Below, piece after piece: positions 12,065 through 21,442 of a stretch of DNA of 64,000 nt. How positions within the stretch are numbered: the stretch's first letter is position 1; every line of letters starts with the position of its first letter. Origin of the DNA: Thecaphora thlaspeos (lineage: Eukaryota > Basidiomycota > Ustilaginomycetes > Urocystidales > Glomosporiaceae). Under the pieces are notes generated by a model. That model was not told the DNA's origin. It saw only the letters and a program-made list of their open reading frames with translations, and searched no databases. The translations under genes and the position numbers were made by a program. The stretch lies in NCBI GenBank assembly GCA_900291925.1, contig UWYS01000011.1, positions 434,001 through 498,000 of the forward strand. Reading direction: 5' to 3'.

Positions 12065-14744
12065 ATGAAGTTCGGAAAGACGTATATGGAGACAATGGCC
12101 GACCCCTCCTTCCCCAAGGAATGGAGGGAGGGCGCCATTGAATACAAGCACGTAAGTGCCGCCGGTATTGACCACGATGTCTCGACCGCTGCTCGTATGC
12201 TGACCTTTCCGCTGCCTCAACTCTGTCATGACGTTATGCCGCTGCTATCCGATCCGCCACCCTCTACAGCTCAAGAAGCTGATCAACGGCGTCGTTGCCG
12301 AGCTGGAATCGCTCGGCCTGGGCGCCGATGTCCTTCGCGAGCTGCTGGTGCCCCATGTCGATGCGCTCAAGGACAAGGCGTCGGACGACTCCGGTCCGGA
12401 CCAGAAGCGGTCTCGCCGTACTCCGGCGCGGGGGGTTCCGTCACGCTCCATCTCGCCTCGTCGAGACTCGTCGGTCGAGAGGCGACCCGGCTCGTCCTGC
12501 CGCGACTCGCAGCAGAGCAGCCTGGCCGATTGCGAGACACCCGACAACGACTCGCTGTCTCCCGTTTCGGAGGAGAGCGATACGCTCGACAGGTGCCTCG
12601 AGGGTCACACCGATCACGACGAGACGCCGGCGGAGCGGTGGCTGAGCACGTTTTCGACCGCCATGATGCGCAGCTCTTCGTTCTCTGGCAACGGCCCTGC
12701 GGTCCGTCTGCGGCGCGAGGAGCTTGGAAGCATGTCGAGGAGCACCTCGTACGACGCCGACATCGATGGCGACGCCTCCTCGTCGTCAGGTCTTCCCGTC
12801 AGGGGCGCGGGCGGTCCCAGCCGCCTTGCCGTGCCTGCGCACCACAAGGCCAGACGCTCCAGCCACGCCGCCGGCGACCGGGTTGCAACGCGCATTTCGC
12901 GTCTCAGCCTCAATGATAACGTGCAGGACGGCGTCAACTCGGGCGACGACGACTTCGACATGAAACTGTTCGAACGCCCGCAGTGGTCCGGCCTCGGCAG
13001 AAAGGACCTAGCGGCGATGCGGGCGCGGCGCCACAGCGCTGTCGGCCACGTTGCAGAGACGGAGGAAAAGGCTAGGCAGAGCGAGCCGAGCCCAGGGCGC
13101 CACGACTGGGGCGGCATGAAGTGGCGTCACGCGCCGCACGCGACATGGGAGGCGGACTCAATACAGAGGCCGCAGCAGCCGCAGCAGCGGCCGCCTGCGA
13201 CGGCACCGCATCAGCTGGCGCAGGTGCGCTGGGTCGAGGGAAAGGCCGGGCGTCGGGCGAGGGCCGAGTACGAGCTCGGCGGGACGCCCGAGCACCCGGT
13301 GCCGAGGATCCGTCTCTTCATCGAGTCGCCGCTATCCTCGGATGTTGAGGACCTCGTGGAAGAGGACGAAGACGAGGCTTCGGACGGCGACGAGAGGGCC
13401 CAGCAGTCGACGGCAGCTCGCATCGTCGAGCTCCCACCGTCGCCTCGCCTCCGCTCCTCGATCCCAGAGAATGGGCCGGAAGGCGAGAGCCTGGAGGAGA
13501 AGCACGTCCGCCAGTCGGAGATTTGCAAGAAGCGCGGCGTCCGGTCGCGCGAGATGGTCATCCCGCTGACGGCCGATACCGAGTTCCTCGACACGCTCAC
13601 CGGCGCGCTGCAGAACCTCAGCAACATCCAGGAGGTGCAGCGCGACACTTTCGTCGCCGAGACCGAGTCGCTCTGCAGCGCCGTCGCGCGCGCCTCGAGC
13701 CCATACGCCACCAAGAACGACCTCTATGTCTGGCGCGAGATCTTCAGCCTGTGGATCGACTTCCAGATCTTTGAGAGCCAGCGCGAAAAGGACCGGGGCG
13801 AGCTGAGCGTCGACGAGAGCGAGGCGAGGCTGAAGAGGTTCACCGAGGAGCTCGCCAAGCGGGGATGGATGGCCTCGCCCGCCGAAGCAGCCGCGGCGAC
13901 CACCGCTTCCGCCTCCAATGGCGGCGCCGGCGGCAACAAGATCTATGGTAGGCTGATCAAGCGCAAGATGGGCAACGGACCTAGCAGCCAAGGGCTTAGC
14001 AGCACCAGCAGCGCCAAGGCGATCGAGGATTTCCTCAGGCTCAACTTTGCCCTGCTGGACGTCAAGAAATTCCAGCGCGTCAACGTCGAGGCGGCCCGCA
14101 AGATCCTCAAGAAGCACGATAAGCGGACCGCCCTGACGGCGAGCAACGACCTGCGCACCTTCATGGCGCAGCAGGAGGCGTCGCGGAGGCGGGCCGGCCT
14201 TCCTTCTGGGCTCGTTGGCGGCGGTGGAGGAGTCGGGATCGTCGAGGTTCCTGCATCTGTGCTGTCACCGACGACGACGGCGGACGTCGCCTCCATGGGC
14301 GCGCTCACGACAGGCCATCCTTCGCTCGCAGCGCTGCTCCCCTCGAGCACGACCGGCCTGCTCTCGCAATCGCTTCCGCACATTCTCCTCTCGCTGCTCT
14401 CCACCACGCTCCTCCCCATCCTCCCTTCGGTCGACGACTACAGCTGTGCGATCTGCACCTCTGTAGCGTGGCGGCCCATCCGGCTCGACTGCAGCCACCT
14501 CTTCTGCATCCGCTGCCTGGTCAAGCTGCAGAAGCAGGGCAAGTCCGACTGCCCGCTCTGCCGATGCCCCGGCGCGGTGGCGAACGCGGACGGGCGCAAC
14601 ATGGACGATGCAGCGGTCAACTTCCTGAAGACGTGGTTCCCAAAGGAGGTCGAGGAGAAGAATGTCGAGAATGAGCTAGAGAGGCACAGGGAAGAGCTCG
14701 AGGAGATGGGCTTCAAGGAGAGCGACAAGTGCGTCATCTGTTGA
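12065..14744 (+). CDS. SPX-RING E3 ubiquitin ligase
   Basis: Likely phosphate/inositol-pyrophosphate-sensing ubiquitin ligase of the fungal SPX-RING type (S. pombe Pqr1 is the example I would compare). Two exons, 12065-12151 and 12270-14744, give 853 residues; the intron falls after codon 29. The SPX start is clear (MKFGKTYMETM, EYKHLKKLINGVV). SPX resumes after a ~380-residue Ser/Arg/Glu-rich insertion with TADTEFLDTLTGALQ, DLYVWREIFSLWIDFQIFE and DVKKFQRVNVEAARKILKKH, whose Lys cluster fits the ligand-binding helix. The RING is Cys-x2-Cys...CSHLFCIRC...CPLCR (about residues 765-805), preceded by a Leu-rich helix that could be membrane-associated. The protein ends in CVIC, a possible CaaX box. 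Confidence 0.9.
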
Positions 14745-15106
14745 GGCGGCTGACGGCGGGTGGTGGGTATCGTCGTAGTCGACACATTGTAACGGGGTCA
14801 TTGCGACCGTCCTTTCTCTTTCTTTCTTTCTGTTCCTCGTCACCCGTCAACCTGCGCTACGGGACGAATACTAATCCAACCTGCTTCTCCCGTAAATCCG
14901 TCCTATCCGCTTGTCGTGTGCTGCACGTCTCCCTCGATTGGACTGCACACGGGCACATTCGCCGACAGTAACGATGGCGAGACTCTGGCTATGAATGTAT
15001 CGCGAGGGAGCAGAGTCGGAGGCTAGCTAATGTACACAGATGCGGGCGCGGGGCAGGGGCGAGAAGGGGGGAATGAGCGAGGGTAGCAAGGGAGCACGAG
15101 GGGCGG
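14745..15106. other. Convergent 3' spacer, SPX-RING / NHP2
   Basis: 362 bases between two facing stop codons, holding both 3' UTRs. T-rich tracts occur after 14,810. No gene or clear terminator motif seen. Confidence 0.5.
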
Positions 15107-15989
15107 CTAGGCCATGGCCACACTGTCGCTCTGCAGGGCGGGAAAGGGCAAGAGGACAAGGGAGCAAGAACAGATGGGTCAGCCTGGGGTGGCTTGTGGC
15201 GCGCGCGAGTCAGGATCTGTCGCAGAGCGAAGCAGGGGAAACTTACAAGAGCCTGGATCTCCTTGTGCAGCTTCTCGTACTCGGGCTGGTACTCCTCCTT
15301 CTGCTTTGTCGCGTCCTTGCCCTTTGCAGCCGCCTTCTTTCCTCCGCCCGGTACGATCATGACGCACGAGGTGGGCCTCTTTGTGGCGCCCGCCGCGCCT
15401 AACGCATCCTTGGACGTGACAAAGATGTAAGGGTTTGACGTGTCCTCGCACAGGATGGGAATGTGCGAGAGGACGTCGACGGGAGAAATGTCGCCGGCCA
15501 GCACGACGAGGCCCTTTTCGCTCTTGCGAAGCGCCTTGACGACCTCCTTGACGCCGCGCTTGACGTGCCCGCGCGACTTGGTTGCCTTCTTGATCGTCTT
15601 GAACACCTGCTTGGAGAGGTCCTTGGACGCCAGCGGTTCTGGTGGGCCATGGAGGAGGTCATTTACGGAGCGTCCGTCAGCTTTCCTCCGTCATTCAGTA
15701 GACTGTGATTGTCTTTCCCAAGCGACTCTCAAGCCTCTCCACCGTGTGACCGCGAACGCGACCGACACTCACTTGCGATGGCGCTGATGGCCTCTGCCGG
15801 AATCTCCTCATCCTTCTTGTCCTTCTTCTCTTCCTTGTCCTCCTTCTTAGCCTTCTTGTCCTTCTTGTCCTTCTTCTCGGGCGAGGCGGCGACGGCGGTG
15901 GCGACAGAGACGTCGCCGTCAACCTCCATGGCGACCACCTCGGACTTCCTCTTTGACTTCTTCTCCTTCTTGAGCTCGTCCTTGGGCAT
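15107..15989 (-). CDS. NHP2: H/ACA ribonucleoprotein subunit NHP2 (L7Ae family)
   Basis: Core protein of H/ACA snoRNPs that guide rRNA pseudouridylation in the nucleolus. Three exons: 15773-15989, 15247-15638 and 15107-15130; the last exon encodes only SDSVAMA plus stop. Total 210 residues. The L7Ae core is very close to yeast Nhp2: KPLASKDLSKQVFKTIKK, RGVKEVVKALRKSEKGL, LAGDISPVDVLSHIPILCED and GAAGATKRPTSCVMIV. Both splice junctions restore this alignment (AKPLASK across intron 1; KEIQAL at the end of exon 2). The first ~60 residues are a Lys/Asp/Glu-rich acidic-basic tail, longer than in yeast. It shares its upstream region with the RnpA-like gene on the other strand. Confidence 0.95.
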
Positions 15990-17472
15990 GATTAACAGTG
16001 GCGGTGACAGGCGGTCGGGCGAGTGAGCGGCGGATGGTGGCTTGTATGGGCAGGCGGGACGGCTTGCGAAGTGGGCTGGGCGCTCGAGGGATGCGAGAGG
16101 AGGAGTGGTGGAGCTATGTCGGATCACGGCAAGGCCTCGTTGGATGTGAACGGCGGTGCTGCGAAGCTTTGTGTGACTTTGGTGGCCGCCGCCCGCCGCT
16201 CGCCGCCAGCAACTTTTTTCTTCCTCGCTCGCTCGCTCAAATTTTGTGGACCTCCGCTCGCCAAAATCTCGGTTCCGCGTTTCGCCTCTCCCTCTGCATA
16301 CAGGTGATCGAGCGCGTGCACCCGATCCCGCGTGAGAGAGTCGAATTTCGTCCTCGAGGAACAAAATGCGCGCAGGCAAACCGCAGCGCCGCGCAAAAAA
16401 AGGGGCGATGTCGTTGGGGCGAGGAAGGGAAAGAGAAAAAGTCTGTCGAGGCGAGCCCTGTATAAAAGGGAGGCCAAGGCTCAGCGTGGGGCAGTCTCCC
16501 TTCCCGTCCTGCCTCTTCCCCATCACCGACCCGCGCGCCCACGCTTCCTCGGACGACCACTGTCCTCACCACCACCACTACCAACAATCAGTCTCCTCGC
16601 TTTCAGCTCTCAGCGCCCACACCTTCCGACATGGACAGCATCACTTAGACCCAGCCCAGGCTGTGCTCCACCTTTCGTCGTCGAGCGCCCTCTTTTGAAC
16701 ATATCATCATTCGATCATTCGAACTCCAGGTGAGTATCGCATCGCATCTCCCGCCTTTTATGGTTGAGCTACGTCTAGATGTCGCTTCGAGTGGCTGCGT
16801 GGAGAGCGGGAAAGTTACAAGCTTCCAAGGATTAAAATAGGTTTCACGCTTGACAAAACATCTGAAAGCGTACACATCAATTATATCTGAATCACCTGAG
16901 GAAGCTTGTATGGTCGAGGGGGGTTCCTTTCCACGTAGCCGCCGGGAGATGCAAGCTGGCACCATCGTCAGGGGCGAATATCGACTGACCTCTCCGTCTC
17001 GATCTCTTCTTGGCATCCTGCTTTGTCGCTATCAGAATCACTCGGACCGACAGCTTCAACCTGTTCTCGCCCGATTCTCAACGGGCCACTGGCCATGCTC
17101 AACGCTGCAGTCATATTAGCGACGTCACCTATCTGAGATCAACGTGAGTGTCCTAAGCCTCGTCCCGCGACCGACCTTCCCCTTCTCGCACCATCACCCT
17201 GCCACGGGTGCCCCCTCGCGATCCCATCGCCTCGGAAAGGATGCTGCCTCAGTGGGGACAAGCATAAAACTAGAGTCTCGCGTACATGGTTCGCGTTACA
17301 TATTCCGCTTGCTGATCCTACAGAGCAATGCGACCGAGGGGCTCCCTTCTCCCGACGTGGTCCCCGACGGTCAATCGCACGCCATCAGTCGAGAGATCCG
17401 GACGCTGACCCTATCTTGCTTCCATCTCGATATATTTACCAAACGTAGTGCTGCCCCCTAAGTCATTAGACT
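15990..17472. promoter_or_regulatory. Divergent region NHP2 / RnpA-like gene with TATA box and spliced-looking leader
   Basis: 1.5 kb. The left part should hold the NHP2 promoter. On the plus strand a TATA box at 16,461 is followed by pyrimidine-rich DNA and strong donor-like sites (CCAG/GTGAGTATC near 16,732; AAC/GTGAGTGTC near 17,149) with acceptor-like sites near 17,058 and 17,323. That suggests one or two introns in the 5' leader of the gene at 17,473. Only very short frames (for example MDSIT at 16,631) occur. I looked for snoRNA boxes C/D and found no convincing pair. Confidence 0.45.
16461..16468 (+). promoter_or_regulatory. TATA box
   Basis: TATAAAAG in an otherwise GC-rich stretch, followed within about 40-110 bases by pyrimidine-rich DNA typical of fungal start regions. 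It points rightward, towards the RnpA-like gene about 1 kb downstream, or to an unrecognised spliced leader transcript. Confidence 0.55.
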
Positions 17473-19281
17473 ATGCTCGGGTTGGCCAGCGTGCTGCGGC
17501 CGGCCCTCTCCCGCCCAGCAGTTCGGCTCCCATCAGCCCCGCGATGCGCGGTCGCTCGCCTCTCCTACAGCTCGACGGTGCTGAAGAAGGCGTCAAGAGC
17601 GACAGTTCCTCGAGGTGAACTTTCTCCGCCGCAAGACCTTGCGAATAGCAAGGTGAGCATCCTTTTTGCATTTCTCTTGTCTCCTTCCAACCCTCCTCCT
17701 GTTTCCCTCAATCGGGGAAACTGGCGCCGGTGCTGGCAGGCGTTGAGGGTTCGCCTTTGACGCCAAGCACATCTTCGTCTGAACGGGGGCGTCATCCCCA
17801 CCCATGGGAATCCATGAGCCTGCCTTCACGGGCGGGCGAGTGGAAGTGTACGCTTTTAACCCTGGCGGCGGCTGCCTAGAACAATGTGCCCCGTTACCGC
17901 TTCCCTCGCGGGCGCCATCGTTGACTACTCAGCCTCCTCGGAGGCTGGGCTGGTCCGATGGCATCCCGTGGGGTGAATGTGCGGAGGCTGGCACCCTAAT
18001 TTCATGGTCTCGGGAGAAGTCGTTATGCGTCGATGCTCTTGCTGGCAACAACCTAGGGTCGCCACACTCCCCTTGTGCTTGATCTGTCTTCCTGCCTCGC
18101 TCCATTTCAGCCGTTCGAGCAGGAAGCTGACGATCGTGACATCTTATCGCTGTTGCATCAACCAGGTCAAACCGTTGCCGCGCGGCGCCATCGAGTCGCT
18201 CACCGATTTCTTCGGACACGCGGGAGCCGGTCTGGCCTTCAGCTGCCCGCACTTCTCCATCAACCTCAAGCCGATGCCTTCGAGCCTGAAGGCCAGGAGC
18301 GAGATGGGAACCTTCAACCCACCCTGGCTACCCATGCCCGCTTCGTCGGCGACACACGAGAAGCGGCATCTGGTCAACCCAGTCGTTGCGGCCGCAGCTC
18401 CATCTGCATCGCCCTCATCCTTCTCTGCCGGTCCGTCGTCAACTGACGATCGGTGGGAGTCGGATCGTCGCAGTTACAACGCTGCATATCGGCCCACTGT
18501 CTACGCGATCGTCTTCACGGGCAAGAAGCGGACGCACAAGCTGGCCGTCATCCGGAATCGGTGCCGCACAAAGCTGATGGCTGCGTTAGCCATGGCGATC
18601 AAGACCTTTCCGGACCTGCACCCTCTTCTCGAGGGCCGGGGCGTCTGGGTGGTCCACGCCAATCCCGAGGCGTTCTCGTGCCCTAGCGAGATGTTGGCGA
18701 CGGAGATGGTAGCGGCGGTGGCCAAGATCGCATCCAACCCGAGCCGCTCGCGCGATCCCCAGTCTCGACGTTCGTCCAAGCACTGGTCTCAGAGCTCTTC
18801 GAAGTCACGACAGTCCCCTTCATCGTTGACATGGGAGCGCCCTCGGTTTGGCGATGCCACCGCTCGCGATCGGACCTCTTCGCCTCGGCCAGCATCCCGA
18901 TGGTGACACAGTCGCCTGCTGTAAGGTGAGCAGACTTGTGCGAGCCGTACTCGCACTCCGGCTGCGAGTATGACGAGGACATGACGCAGAGAGGTTGGCA
19001 GTGATTATTTCATCATAATATATGTTGGAAATTACCGTCCGAACCTCATGAGGACAAACCTAGGCTGTTTAATGAGCTCCCCTCTCTGCGATCGCCTCGC
19101 CGTCCTTCGCTGAGACGGTCCGGACGGACATTGGGATCGGACGATACCCTGAGAACCGGAAACTGATCATTTTGGCCTCCGTCCTGTCCTTTGCACTGAA
19201 TTCAGGTACGCCGTCGACGCCGACACCTTCAACGAAGGCACCGGGCCCCTGACCACCTCGTCGCTCGACGCGATCCCGTAA
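17473..19281 (+). CDS. Mitochondrial-type bacterial RNase P protein (RnpA)-like protein
   Basis: Predicted mitochondrial RNA-binding protein. Exon 1 (17473-17652) encodes a 60-residue Arg/Ser/Ala-rich presequence with almost no acidic residues (MLGLASVLRPALSRPAVRL). Exon 2 begins at 18166 after a long 513-base intron. Its reading frame contains both halves of an RnpA fold: an N-terminal LPRGAIESLTDFFGHAGAG segment ending FSINLKP, and the RNR signature GKKRTHKLAVIRNRCRTKL followed by GVWVVHANPEAF and a closing helix. About 75 Ser/Pro-rich residues are inserted between them. After about 18,750 a different frame looks coding (FVQALVSELFEVTTVPF, up to a GTGAGC donor at 18,926) and continues in exon 19206-19281 to TAA. 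The change of frame is not explained by a clean intron. Family assignment rests on motif recognition by eye; a distant S5-fold relative is the main alternative. Confidence 0.6.
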
Positions 19282-19813
19282 GTTCTCGAGACTACGCTGC
19301 GCAGCCAGCCAGCTAGCTAGCTAGGCACGCACATCTCCCTTTCTACCCTGCACGGACCGCACTCTCTTCTCCATCCCTTCGTATGATGATTCTCAATTAT
19401 CACGACGGTCTTCCTAGACAAAAGCTGCCGAACATGCCCGCCACTAAACCCAATTTTCGGGCACCCACTCTGATCACGTCCCCTCCCCTCTACCCTACTC
19501 TTTCGGAGGCACGAGCAGGGTGGAAGGCTAGAGGGGGGGGTGGACGGAGAAAGACTCGGTCCGAGAGGCTAGGAGAGGGGATGTCCCTTCGCACACGTAA
19601 AACGAACCGGTGACTGACCTCACTACCTTCTGTCTGCTCGTCATCCCAGCCGATAGGATCGAACAGTCAAGCTCGAGCTTGACTATACGTCGCTAGATAC
19701 AATCCCTCACTGCGAATACTACATGATGTTATATGTGCAAAACAAAAGTGCGAGAGAGACGTGTATTCGTGTGTTCGAGAGCTACCACCAAGAGAGATGT
19801 GGGGCGGAGCGCT
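19282..19813. other. Convergent 3' spacer after the RnpA-like gene
   Basis: 532 bases between two facing stop codons. The TAA ending the upstream gene overlaps a good GTAAGT donor, and a CAG acceptor near 19,649 would add only Arg plus a stop, so a 3' UTR intron is possible. A short AGCT run sits near 19,312. No gene seen. Confidence 0.45.
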
Positions 19814-21070
19814 TCAGAGCTCCTTCTTGGGCTCAAAGACTTGCTTAGTCTCCTTGGGCACGCCGACGAGCCAGGGAAGTGACATCTGCGTGAACCACGA
19901 GGGCAGGGAAAGGACGGAGTCAGCTTCGAGTGCGCTCGGCTCTTTGTTTCGGCTTCGTCCTGACGGACTTACAGCGTTCAACTTCCTCAGACCCTGTATC
20001 GTTGGGGAAGACGATAAACAGAATGACTGCGTTAGCATACAAGCGACGACGCAGAGTCTAGACAGAGGGGAAAGAGGGATAGGGATGAAACGAACCATTG
20101 CAATCGAACCGGTGGGGAGAGGTTTGTGGTCCCACCTGTCCTCGAAGCGCTGGATCTTGCCTTGGTCGTCGAGGTTCAAGACGACCGTCGACTGTTTGAT
20201 ACGAGACATCCCGAAGCAATGTCAGCATCACAATGACGCAAGTGTCAAGGAGGGAGAGAAGGGAGGGAGGATGTATGCACGTACAGTCATTTCCTTTTCT
20301 ATACCAATCAACTTGACCTTGTATCGCTGTTTCTGGACCTGTATGATGTCGTTTGTTTAGGATTGGATGGGCGCAGCCCTTGTCAGGACCTCAGGATATG
20401 TCGATCGTATTGCAAGATGGGATTGCGAAGGGTACGAGGTACGTACGTATTGTATTTCCCTTTCGTCACTCTTGACCAGTCTCCATTTGAGTAGTTCGGA
20501 CGAGGAAAAGGCAGCGGGCATCCCGTACCATTGTGCGGTGTACTGACGTGTGCCTTGTGCGAAAGCGATGGGATCCTAATTCGGTCCTCGGCCGATCAGA
20601 GAGAGGATGTATGCATGTCAATGGAAAGTAAAGAGAGCAAGCAAAAGAGGGAAAGGGGGAGAGACGAGCGGCAAGGTTCGGAGGGAAAACGTACAGCAAA
20701 GATGGCGTTTTTGTTCCAGCTCCTTGCAAAGATGTCCGAAGAGGGTCGAGCGCTGAACAGCTGTTGGTTCGATCAAGGGCAACGTCGAAGCGGGGTCAGC
20801 ATGTATGTAAAAGTCGTCGCGGCGCTCGTGCAGGCTTCGATGGAGGGGGAAGGCCAGGATACGTACAGCAACGGAATCGCCAATCAACCTCATCGTCTTT
20901 TCGTCTGCCTCTCCACCGCTCGCTCCCTGTGCACCGACGTGTGCTTCAAAGGAAGGGTCTTGAGGAGGTAAGGCGGTAGACATCCTAGCAATCGAGGTGG
21001 AAACGGTACGGGCGATGAGGAGAGGTGAGAGTGTGAGGAGTGTGAGACGTGAAGAGGAGAGAAGGTGCAT
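19814..21070 (-). CDS. NTF2/SnoaL-like fold protein, uncharacterised
   Basis: A 213-residue protein in seven exons, all junctions in phase: 20867-21070, 20695-20760, 20447-20575, 20285-20338, 20096-20191, 19973-19993 and 19814-19885. The middle and end carry a pattern I associate with fungal SnoaL/NTF2-like proteins: YTAQWYGMPAAFSS, KQRYKVKLIGIEKEM, STVVLNLDDQGKIQRFEDRW, GLRKLNA and LPWLVGVPKE. The first ~30 residues are hydrophobic and Ser/Thr/Arg-rich, so they could be a signal anchor or a mitochondrial presequence; MSTALPP at residue 30 is a possible second start. Five of six donors are GTACGT or GTAAGT; exon 5 uses GTTCGT. The enzymatic role is unknown. The intron density is unlike its neighbours. 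Confidence 0.7.
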
Positions 21071-21442
21071 ATCGGTGTGGGGTTCAAGCCTTGGGAGTGG
21101 CGAAAGGGAAGGAAGGAGGGGGGAGGCCGACCAAAGGGGCGCGCCAGACGCAATGTGGAGGGTTGCAGCGTGATAAGGTCATTTGTTGGCCTGCTGATTC
21201 AGCGTCCCACGCCAAGGTGTGACTGAGCGTTCTCTGCTCTCTTTCCAACTGACCCTGCGCCTTCTTGCGTGTTGGCTTTTCATCATCCAGCCAACTCCCT
21301 CGTCGTTGCCATGCAAGCCCCGGGAACCATGTCCACGCGGGGCCAAGGGTCGGGGCCTAGTCAAGCCTGTCCCTTCGTGGGGCGCAGCAGGGACGCTGGC
21401 TTCGAATCGAGGGCCGCAGCTGCAACACGGCAGACGCCACCT
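21071..21442. promoter_or_regulatory. Upstream region of the NTF2-like gene
   Basis: 372 bases between the NTF2-like start and the SPB4 stop on the same strand. It holds the promoter of the former and the 3' UTR of the latter. No distinctive motif or gene seen. Confidence 0.4.
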
